DNA of 38,309 nt, taken from contig CAMBMU010000019.1 of NCBI GenBank assembly GCA_945868725.1, forward strand, positions 1 through 38,309. The letters are read 5' to 3'. Source of the DNA: Spirosoma fluviale. GTDB taxonomy: Bacteria; Bacteroidota; Bacteroidia; Cytophagales; Cyclobacteriaceae. Shown one piece after another: positions 32,415 to 38,309 of the stretch. The position numbers were made by a program, and so were the translations under genes. The notes under the pieces are model-generated. The model saw nothing but the letters and a program-made list of their open reading frames with translations, made no database searches and was not told where the DNA came from. Each line of letters begins with the position of its first letter. The first letter of the stretch is position 1.

Positions 32415-33365
32415 CTAGTCATGGAGGTCAATCTCTCCAGAAAGCATTCTAGAAACCGCCCCTTCCTTCAAAGAGTAGTGGGAGCAGTGCATACTTTCAA
32501 CGGAGAGGTGTTGAAGGATAAAGTCAATCAGACAGCTGGCTACCACAATCATGTCTACGCGCATGGCAATCATGCCCGGGATTTGGAGCCGTTCCTCACG
32601 ATTTTTGCTGATCAAAAGCTTAAAAAGTTGATAAAAATCGACTACTGGCAAATCAAACACGTGCTGCCCAGTAAGTTTGCTCTCCAGCATTCCCGCATAG
32701 TACATGTCTACCAAGGTGTCAAAAGTACCGGATGCACCTACAAATCCACTGGGCTTATACCTCGCAATTGCATCAAGCAAGGGTTGTAACTTTTCTGCAC
32801 AGTACTGCTCCAACTTTACCACCTCCTCAGGCAAAATTGGATCGTGGTAGTGAAAGGCATCTAGGAGGCGCTGCCCTCCAATTTCAAAACTTTGTTTCCA
32901 GAATGCCTCCTGGGCATTGCCGATGATAAATTCTACAGATCCTCCGCCAATGTCCATCATCAAATAGCTGTGCTCATCGAGCGCCCCAGAAAAATGAATG
33001 CCTTCGTAAATCAGTTGGGCTTCTTCTTCCCCAGAAATGACGTGGATTTGTATGCCGAGTTCCTCCTTGACTTTTTTGACAAATTCAGGTCCATTGGTTG
33101 CATTTCTGACAGCAGAGGTGGCAAAGGCAAAAATTTGGTCGATGTTTTCCCCTTCAATCAAGTTTTTGAAATGTCCAAGGGTATGTAAGGCTCTCTTCTC
33201 AGCCTCCGCAGTAATCTGATTCTGTGTGATGCCTCCTTGACCGAGTTTGACGGCAACTTTTTCTTTGTAAAGGGTGTTGAACTTTTTCCCACACAATTCC
33301 ACCAACAACAAATGAAAGGTGTTGGTCCCCATGTCTATCACCGCTGCCTTTTTGGGATGTGTCAT
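32415..33365 (-). CDS. Ppx/GppA phosphatase family protein
   Basis: The 316-residue protein has the actin-like ATPase fold of exopolyphosphatase/guanosine pentaphosphatase. Phosphate loop 1 is DMGTNTFHLLLVEL near 11, followed by FAFATSAVRNATNG near 83, the conserved ISGEEEAQLIYEGI near 114, and phosphate loop 2 MMDIGGGSVEFIIGN near 138. It is shorter than E. coli Ppx (about 510), lacking the C-terminal HD-like domain, as in many Bacteroidota copies. It would hydrolyse polyphosphate and/or pppGpp; which one is not clear from sequence. It is divergent from the carboxylase gene with an AT-rich 181-bp gap. Confidence 0.92.
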   Translation of the reverse strand: MTHPKKAAVIDMGTNTFHLLLVELCGKKFNTLYKEKVAVKLGQGGITQNQITAEAEKRALHTLGHFKNLIEGENIDQIFAFATSAVRNATNGPEFVKKVKEELGIQIHVISGEEEAQLIYEGIHFSGALDEHSYLMMDIGGGSVEFIIGNAQEAFWKQSFEIGGQRLLDAFHYHDPILPEEVVKLEQYCAEKLQPLLDAIARYKPSGFVGASGTFDTLVDMYYAGMLESKLTGQHVFDLPVVDFYQLFKLLISKNREERLQIPGMIAMRVDMIVVASCLIDFILQHLSVESMHCSHYSLKEGAVSRMLSGEIDLHD

Positions 33366-33517
33366 TGTCCTTTTTTTGGATGAGCGAATATAGATAGTTT
33401 TTTAAAAGTTCTATTTTAAGTTATTGTACATCTGTTAAATCACAGGTTAACAACTAGTTGATAGAAATTAAGAAATCGACTTCGAGAATAAAGGCTTTTT
33501 CTATTCGCGCCAGCGTT

Positions 33518-33525
33518 TATATTTG
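33518..33525 (+). promoter_or_regulatory. -7 promoter element of the carboxylase gene
   Basis: TATATTTG is an exact TAnnTTTG match 21 nt before ATG 33547. It contains the TTG (33523) that a gene finder could take as a start codon. A T-run rather than TTG lies 19 nt upstream. Confidence 0.5.
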
Positions 33526-33546
33526 ATCCTAGAAATACTCCCCGAA

Positions 33547-35130
33547 ATGACAGATCCAAAAAACCCAAATTACAACCCATCAGGCCATCTGGAGAAAAAC
33601 GCACTATTGGCAAAAAAAAATGCAGAAGCTGAGCTAGGTGGAGGGCTTGCACGAATTGAAGGGCAGCACCAAAAAGGGAAGCTCACCGCCAGAGAGCGAA
33701 TCGCATTGCTTGTAGATGAGGGGACCTTTGAAGAAATTGACAAGTTTGTGATGCACCGAGCCAAAGACTTTGGCCTGGACAAAGAGCATTACCTTGGAGA
33801 TGGTGTAGTGACGGGTTATGGGGAAGTAAATGGACGCTTGGTCTATGTGTATTCCCAGGATTTTACGGTCTTTGGCGGATCTCTTTCTGAGACGCATGCC
33901 GAGAAGATTTGCAAAGTGATGGAGTTGGCACTAAAAAATGGAGTGCCGATTATAGGTTTGAATGACTCGGGTGGGGCACGAATACAAGAAGGGGTTAATT
34001 CCCTTGGAGGCTATGCCGATATTTTTTACCGCAATACGCTGGCATCCGGAGTTGTCCCTCAGATATCTGCCATCATGGGTCCTTGTGCAGGAGGGGCAGT
34101 ATACTCCCCAGCCATCACGGACTTTATCTTGATGGTAGAAAACACCTCCTACATGTTTGTGACTGGGCCCAATGTAGTGAAGACTGTAACACAGGAAACG
34201 GTCACTGCCGAGGAGCTGGGCGGTGCTTCTACCCACAGCACCAAATCTGGGGTCACCCATTTTGCCTGCGCCAACGAGATGGAGGCCCTCAAGCGGATCA
34301 AGTCCTTGCTGAGTTATCTCCCTCAAAATTGTGAGGATAGAGCGCCAGTTTACCCTTACGAACCTAAGAAAGACGAGACTAGAGCCATTCTGGATTCCCT
34401 TATCCCGGAAAACCCCAACCATCCCTATGACATCCGGGAGGTGATTGGCGGTATCGTGGATGAAGGTTCTTTTCTAGAAGTACATGAAAACTATGCGGAC
34501 AATATTGTCGTTGGCTTTGCACGAATCGCAGGGAGAAGTATTGGTATCGTGGGTAATCAGCCGCAATCCATGGCAGGGGTATTGGACAATCATGCCTCAG
34601 TGAAGGCAGCTCGCTTTGTTCGCTTTTGCGACAGCTTCAATGTTCCACTTCTGGTATTGGTAGATGTGCCTGGATTTTTGCCAGGTACCGATCAAGAGTG
34701 GAACGGCATCATCACCAATGGAGCCAAATTGCTCTACGCCTTTTCGGAGGCCACAGTACCTCGCATCACAGTGATTACTCGTAAAGCCTATGGCGGTGCT
34801 TACGATGTGATGAACTCCAAGCACATTGGGGCAGACCTCAACTATGCCTGGCCTACTGCCGAAATCGCGGTGATGGGGGCTAAGGGGGCAGCAGAAATTA
34901 TCTTTAAAAAAGAAATTGCCGAAGCCGAAAACCCCGAAGCTAAGCTTCAGGAAAAAGTGGAGGAGTATACGGCCAAGTTTGCCAATCCCTACCGTGCTGC
35001 GCACCGAGGGTATATTGACGAGGTGATTCTCCCTTCTGACACACGAACTAAGTTGATCAAAGCATTTAAGATGCTGGAAAACAAAGTGGATAAATTGCCA
35101 AGGAAAAAGCATGGCAACATTCCTTTATAA
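33547..35130 (+). CDS. Acyl-CoA carboxylase beta subunit (propionyl-CoA/methylmalonyl-CoA carboxyltransferase)
   Basis: The start at ATG 33547 (527 residues) is chosen because the in-frame TTG at 33523 lies inside the promoter box. The carboxyltransferase domain is complete, with [16 protein letters not shown] near 53, the oxyanion-hole pair [17 protein letters not shown] near 140 and [16 protein letters not shown] near 178. The second half carries [20 protein letters not shown] near 345 and [19 protein letters not shown] near 418. This is the PccB/MmdA family that transfers CO2 from carboxybiotin to propionyl-CoA, or the reverse in sodium-pumping decarboxylases. No biotin carboxylase or carrier gene is nearby, so partners must be elsewhere. 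Length is slightly above the usual 510-520. Confidence 0.92.
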   Translation: MTDPKNPNYNPSGHLEKNALLAKKNAEAELGGGLARIEGQHQKGKLTARERIALLVDEGTFEEIDKFVMHRAKDFGLDKEHYLGDGVVTGYGEVNGRLVYVYSQDFTVFGGSLSETHAEKICKVMELALKNGVPIIGLNDSGGARIQEGVNSLGGYADIFYRNTLASGVVPQISAIMGPCAGGAVYSPAITDFILMVENTSYMFVTGPNVVKTVTQETVTAEELGGASTHSTKSGVTHFACANEMEALKRIKSLLSYLPQNCEDRAPVYPYEPKKDETRAILDSLIPENPNHPYDIREVIGGIVDEGSFLEVHENYADNIVVGFARIAGRSIGIVGNQPQSMAGVLDNHASVKAARFVRFCDSFNVPLLVLVDVPGFLPGTDQEWNGIITNGAKLLYAFSEATVPRITVITRKAYGGAYDVMNSKHIGADLNYAWPTAEIAVMGAKGAAEIIFKKEIAEAENPEAKLQEKVEEYTAKFANPYRAAHRGYIDEVILPSDTRTKLIKAFKMLENKVDKLPRKKHGNIPL

Positions 35131-35235
35131 GTAAGCGGAAAGAGGATGTTAAATCCTTCATTTTCGTAATTTTCAATTTTCTAGAATAACTAAGCATCTG
35201 TGCTCCTTGAGCCTGATGCAGCTATCCCCTAACCT

Positions 35236-36300
35236 ATGAATGAGAATCAGTTTCTAACCAACTACCTCAACAATGCCTCACCCACAGGGCATGAGGCTTC
35301 TGGACAACAAATCTGGCTGGATTACATCAAGCCCTATGTAGACAGCTACTTTACCGACTCCTATGGTACCGCGGTAGCAGTGATCGAGCCCGATGCGCCG
35401 TATCGGGTGGTGATTGAGGCGCATGCCGACGAGATCAGCTGGTTTGTCAACTACATCAAAGACGATGGATATATCTATGTTCGCAGAAATGGGGGATCAG
35501 ATCACATGATCGCTCCCTCCATGCGGGTCAATATCCACACCGACAAAGGGATGGTGCCAGGAATCTTCGGTTGGCCAGCCATCCATGTTCGGAAAGAAGG
35601 GAAAGAAGATGCACCTACCTTGGATAATATATTTATCGATGTGGGGGCACAGTCCAAAGCTGAGGTGGAGGAATTGGGAATCCATGTGGGCTGCGTCATT
35701 ACATTCAAGGATGAGCTGACCGAATTGAACGGGAAGTATTGGTCTGGAAGAGCGCTAGACAATCGGATTGGAGGATACATGATTGCTCAGGTGGCTCGAA
35801 AAATCAAGGAGTCAGGCAAAAAACTTCCGTTTGGCTTATACATCGTCAATGCAGTGCAAGAAGAGATTGGCCTTCGCGGCGCGGAGATGATTGCGCAGCG
35901 AATCAAACCTGATATAGCCATCATCACCGATGTATGTCACGATACCACAGCTCCGCTTTACAGCAAAATTACCAGTGGAGATCAGGCTGCTGGCAAAGGC
36001 CCTGTCCTTACCTATGGTGCTTCGGTTCATAAAAAGTTACTAGACTTGATCATTGCCACGGCTCGAAAGCAGGAGATTCCCTTTCAGAGGGCAGCAGCTT
36101 CGCGAACTACTGGGACGGATACCGATGCTTTTGCTTATTCCAATGGGGGGGTCCCATCCGCACTGATCTCGCTTCCATTGAAATACATGCATACTACAGT
36201 AGAGACGGCCAGCAAAAGCGATATTGAGCAGGTCATCGAACTGATGTATGCCTTCTTGGTGGACTTTGATCCCAGTTTTGACTTCCGTTACATTAGTTAA
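35236..36300 (+). CDS. M42 family metallo-aminopeptidase
   Basis: The 354-residue cytoplasmic protein has the M42 metal set: His in VVIEAHADEISWFV near 61, Asp in WSGRALDNRIGG near 175, catalytic Glu pair in NAVQEEIGLRGAE near 209, Asp in IITDVCHDT near 232, and His in KYMHTTVETAS near 319. A PDZ-like insert (about 75-160, GMVPGIFGWPAIHV) is typical of the family that forms tetrahedral dodecamers. It should trim peptides from the N-terminus using two zinc or cobalt ions. It lies 105 bp after the carboxylase gene with no recognisable promoter, so linkage to that gene is possible. Peptide specificity is not readable. Confidence 0.92.
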   Translation: MNENQFLTNYLNNASPTGHEASGQQIWLDYIKPYVDSYFTDSYGTAVAVIEPDAPYRVVIEAHADEISWFVNYIKDDGYIYVRRNGGSDHMIAPSMRVNIHTDKGMVPGIFGWPAIHVRKEGKEDAPTLDNIFIDVGAQSKAEVEELGIHVGCVITFKDELTELNGKYWSGRALDNRIGGYMIAQVARKIKESGKKLPFGLYIVNAVQEEIGLRGAEMIAQRIKPDIAIITDVCHDTTAPLYSKITSGDQAAGKGPVLTYGASVHKKLLDLIIATARKQEIPFQRAAASRTTGTDTDAFAYSNGGVPSALISLPLKYMHTTVETASKSDIEQVIELMYAFLVDFDPSFDFRYIS

Positions 36301-36456
36301 GGAGAAGTTATCCCCATTTGTAAAATTAATTGGCAAGAGGCTGCGACTTTTTTTTAACTTGTTGCTACAATTTTGAATCTGTAGAAAATCAAATTTGCAG
36401 ACAGTATTAAAAAGTGAAAAGCACGAGGGTGAATTGGTTCAAAAACTAACTAAAAA

Positions 36457-37224
36457 ATGAAAAAAATTGCTGTTGTACTGGCACTTTTGGTAGGGATTGG
36501 ATTTGGGTGCAGTCCCAAGTCTCAAGAATCTACCACTGGATTGGATTCTCTGGGGACCGGGGCTCAGTCCGAAAATGCATTGACTCCTGAGGAGCAGGCT
36601 GATGGTTGGATTTTGTTATTTGACGGCAATAGTATGCAAGGTTGGCGTGCCTTCAATGGGGACACGACTCCGAGCAACTGGGTTATTGAAGAAGGAGCGA
36701 TGAAAGGATTAGGTGCAACTGGTGGAGAAGATTTTGGAGGAGATGTGGTGTATGAGGCACAAGAATTTGAAGAGTTTGAGTTGAAATTTTCTTGGAAAAT
36801 CTCCGCAGGGGGTAATTCAGGGGTTTTCTACCATGTTGTAGAGGGGCCAGCCTACAAGGCTCCTTATTATACAGGACCGGAATACCAGGTGATCGATCAG
36901 TTGGGCTTTGCACAGCCTCTAGAAAAGTGGCAGTCTCTTGCGGGGGATTATGCCATGTATGAACCAGACTATGAAGGAGTGGTGAAGCCGGCAGGGGAGT
37001 GGAACGAGTCCAAAATTACCTTTTCGGAGGCTGGGGCAAGTTATTGGCTGAACGGAAAGCAGACAGTAGCCTTTGTTCCTTATTCTGAGGACTGGAAAGC
37101 GAAGCGGAATTCAGGCAAGTGGAATGATTTTCCCGATTACAAGATTGCTCGCAAAGGGCTGATTGCATTGCAGGATCATGGGGATCCTGTATGGTTTAAA
37201 AACATAAAAATCCGACCCTTATGA
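36457..37224 (+). CDS. Lipoprotein DUF1080 (3-keto-disaccharide hydrolase) protein, first of pair
   Basis: The 255-residue protein has a lipoprotein signal, VVLALLVGIGFGC with Cys near 18, followed by a Ser/Thr linker. The DUF1080 domain starts at about 50: GWILLFDGNSMQGWRAFNGD, then FELKFSWKISAGGNSGVFYH near 110, an EYQVIDQ segment near 143, and GLIALQDHGDPVWFKNIKIR at the end. The concanavalin-like fold of this family was named for hydrolysis of 3-keto glycosides in Bacteroidota carbohydrate use. Its stop codon overlaps the next DUF1080 ATG by 4 nt, giving a coupled pair. Substrate unknown. Confidence 0.9.
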   Translation: MKKIAVVLALLVGIGFGCSPKSQESTTGLDSLGTGAQSENALTPEEQADGWILLFDGNSMQGWRAFNGDTTPSNWVIEEGAMKGLGATGGEDFGGDVVYEAQEFEEFELKFSWKISAGGNSGVFYHVVEGPAYKAPYYTGPEYQVIDQLGFAQPLEKWQSLAGDYAMYEPDYEGVVKPAGEWNESKITFSEAGASYWLNGKQTVAFVPYSEDWKAKRNSGKWNDFPDYKIARKGLIALQDHGDPVWFKNIKIRPL

Positions 37225-37820
37225 AAAAGATATTTTTAGTTGCGCTTTTGGCAGTAACCGTGCAAGTTGTTTTTGCACAGAAGAAAGAGAAGTTGTTTAA
37301 CGGCAAAGACCTTAGCGGTTGGAAGGTGTATGGCACCGAAAAGTGGTATGTAGACAATAACGGCTTATTGGTATCAGAGAGTGGTCCTGATAAAGGCTAT
37401 GGGTACTTAGGCACTACGTCTTATTACGGTGATTTTGAGGTAGAGCTCGAATTCAAGCAAGAGGCGAATGGAAACTCTGGGGTGTTTATCCGATCTACGG
37501 TGGATGGTACCAAAGTTTCTGGCTGGCAGGTGGAGGTAGCTCCTCCGGGAAATGATACAGGTGGTATTTATGAATCCTATGGAAGGGGCTGGTTGATCAA
37601 GCCAGATCCAGAAAAGGACAAGGCCTTGAAATTTGGAGAATGGAACAAAATGAAGATAGTTGTTCAGGGTGATCGAGTGATCTCCTATGTGAATGGTGTA
37701 GAGATGGTCAATTATGCCGACGAGAAGATTGGTGCAGGAAAAGGCGGTGTTTTGCTTCAAATCCACGATGGAGGAGGAATAAAAGTCTATTGGAGAAATA
37801 TAGTTTTGAAAAAATTATAG
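37221..37820 (+). CDS. Secreted DUF1080 (3-keto-disaccharide hydrolase) protein, second of pair
   Basis: The 199-residue protein has a standard signal peptide (MKKIFLVALLAVTVQVVFAQ, cleavage near Gln20) and no lipobox Cys, unlike its partner. The DUF1080 domain starts immediately: KLFNGKDLSGWKVYGTEKW, then YGDFEVELEFKQEANGNSGV, FIRSTVDGTKVSGWQVEV, EWNKMKIVVQGDRVISYVNG and a final IHDGGGIKVYWRNIVLKKL. It is soluble and periplasmic or exported. The two proteins are related only at fold level and are translationally coupled, so they may act on the same glycoside at different places. A terminator follows 23 bp after the stop. Confidence 0.9.
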   Translation: MKKIFLVALLAVTVQVVFAQKKEKLFNGKDLSGWKVYGTEKWYVDNNGLLVSESGPDKGYGYLGTTSYYGDFEVELEFKQEANGNSGVFIRSTVDGTKVSGWQVEVAPPGNDTGGIYESYGRGWLIKPDPEKDKALKFGEWNKMKIVVQGDRVISYVNGVEMVNYADEKIGAGKGGVLLQIHDGGGIKVYWRNIVLKKL

Positions 37821-37843
37821 TTTACCAAATTTTAAATAAGTTG

Positions 37844-37878
37844 ATGCCCTGTAAAATCCAGTTTACAGGGCATTTTTT
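37844..37878 (+). terminator. Intrinsic terminator of the DUF1080 pair
   Basis: The perfect 12-bp stem ATGCCCTGTAAA / TTTACAGGGCAT (37844-37855 and 37862-37873) has a loop of six bases, and more T follow to 37878. Confidence 0.93.
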
Positions 37879-37943
37879 CTATAAATTTTTCTTGTTCAGG
37901 CTCAAGCACTTGTGCGATTCCAGGGTAGAATCTTGATTTATTC

Positions 37944-37973
37944 TTGTCAATTGGATTCTTTTTACGATCTTTG
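37944..37973 (+). promoter_or_regulatory. rrn promoter P1
   Basis: TTG at 37944-37946, a 19-nt spacer and GATCTTTG at 37966-37973, followed by C. One base off TAnnTTTG, with exact spacing. The -33 region TTCTTGT is shared with P2. Confidence 0.55.
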
Positions 37974-38073
37974 CACTCCCAAAAGGGGGTAAAGTTTCCG
38001 ATGAGTTATTGTTAGGTGATGAAATAGGGGATTGTTAGATGAGGGATTTATTAAATTTATTTCAACAAATTTC

Positions 38074-38103
38074 TTGTTGTGGAGTGAAAGGCTGTTACCT
38101 TTG
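38074..38103 (+). promoter_or_regulatory. rrn promoter P2
   Basis: TTG at 38074-38076 within TTCTTGT, a 19-nt spacer and TACCTTTG at 38096-38103, followed by C. This fits the Bacteroidota consensus fully. The expected leader to 16S is about 185 nt. Confidence 0.8.
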
Positions 38104-38195
38104 CAACCCTGTTTGGAAGGAACGGGAGAAAGATTGAGTGTTTTTAGGGGGTTAGACCTCAAAAATGTACGTGTTCCAAAAATGTTTGGAAGCAA

Positions 38196-38207
38196 GTTCT
38201 TTGAAGT
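38196..38207 (+). promoter_or_regulatory. boxA-like antitermination element in the rrn leader
   Basis: GTTCTTTGAAGT resembles the boxA core (a TTCTTTG-type stretch) that binds NusB/S10 and lets RNA polymerase pass terminators in rRNA genes. The position, about 90 nt before 16S, is as expected. Confidence 0.55.
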
Positions 38208-38244
38208 GATGTAAGGCAAAAAAGATTAACCTGAGAAAGGGGTG

Positions 38245-38271
38245 GTGCATGAGTATACTTTACTTATGTAC
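38245..38271 (+). other. rrn leader hairpin upstream of 16S
   Basis: GTGCATGAGTA pairs with TACTTATGTAC (two G-U pairs, loop TACTT). It may belong to the processing stem region or to leader structure. Seen by eye only. Confidence 0.4.
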
Positions 38272-38294
38272 TGATTTATAAGAATAGACAACAT

Positions 38295-38309
38295 ACAATG
38301 GAGAGTTTG
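38295..38309 (+). rRNA. rrs: 16S ribosomal RNA, first 15 or so bases (truncated by window end)
   Basis: The window ends ACAATGGAGAGTTTG. GAGAGTTTG is the conserved start of 16S rRNA (it continues ATCCTGGCTCAG in known genes), and placing its last G at E. coli position 15 puts the mature 5' end at 38295. The upstream rrn-type promoters and boxA support this. Only the first bases are in the window. Confidence 0.88.

Larger units (their letters stand above)
37821..38294 (+). other. Ribosomal RNA operon control region and leader
   Basis: These 474 bases between the DUF1080 pair and 16S rRNA hold a terminator, two -33/-7 promoters, a boxA-like motif and a leader hairpin, listed separately. Open frames here (for example 38032-38214) show no protein-like features and are taken as chance. 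Confidence 0.8.

Noticed and set aside
33547-35130. Carboxylase as part of a sodium-pumping decarboxylase or propionate gene cluster
   Set aside because: No biotin carrier, biotin carboxylase, mutase or membrane subunit gene is adjacent, so a specific pathway cannot be claimed.
37962-38219. Open frames of 60-85 residues in the rrn leader (both strands)
   Set aside because: They overlap promoters and the boxA-like element and have no recognisable protein motif.

Overview
The window looks like a chromosomal segment of a Bacteroidota bacterium, most likely Cytophagales and in my judgement close to Cyclobacteriaceae (Algoriphagus-like). The grounds are the gene families (LytTR two-component pair with a LiaF-like protein, DUF2795, DUF349, DUF1080, Zn-dependent PLC-like protein, AmpG/NagZ cluster), the lack of obvious Shine-Dalgarno sequences, and repeated Bacteroidota-type promoter elements (TTG or TTTG, about 19-20 nt, TAnnTTTG). 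The genus is inference from memory, not from a search.

Layout. 1-3000: the 3' end of ispD, then a liaF-like gene with a LytS/LytTR kinase-regulator pair. 3000-6650: DUF2795 and DUF349 genes on the minus strand, ettA on the plus strand, and an array of palindromic hairpins after ettA. 6650-8050: an AAA/DUF4143 ATPase whose promoter lies inside nested inverted repeats. 8050-10800: an aminotransferase and a PLC-like secreted protein in tail-to-tail orientation, then rpsT. 10800-17200: radC, a DUF1684 protein and the run pheT / small coiled-coil protein / zapA / rny. 17200-21000: an ABC-F ATPase (minus), then a fused gluconokinase-6-phosphogluconate dehydrogenase. 21000-25400: amidohydrolase, lipoprotein aldose epimerase, PH-domain protein, and a divergent HxlR regulator facing a tiny CDGSH protein plus DoxX.

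25400-31100 is one minus-strand peptidoglycan-turnover operon, in transcription order: lipoprotein amidase, GHL10 glycosidase, GNAT acetyltransferase, AmpG-like transporter, cytoplasmic GH3 (NagZ-type) enzyme. Start and stop codons overlap at two junctions. 31200-33400 holds an Ldh-family oxidoreductase and a Ppx/GppA phosphatase (minus). 33500-37800 holds an acyl-CoA carboxylase beta subunit, an M42 aminopeptidase and a tandem pair of DUF1080 proteins. The last 470 bases are the control region and leader of a ribosomal RNA operon: two promoters, a boxA-like element, a leader hairpin and the first 15 bases or so of 16S rRNA.

Most of this is ordinary core genome. No phage, transposase, CRISPR array or tRNA was seen. 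The items most worth a second look are the GntK-Gnd fusion, the amidase/GHL10/GNAT/AmpG/NagZ operon read as a pathway for recycling stripped glycan strands, the operator-like dyads over the DUF4143 ATPase promoter, the half-site cluster between hxlR and the CDGSH-DoxX pair, and three kinds of intergenic palindromic or dispersed repeat.
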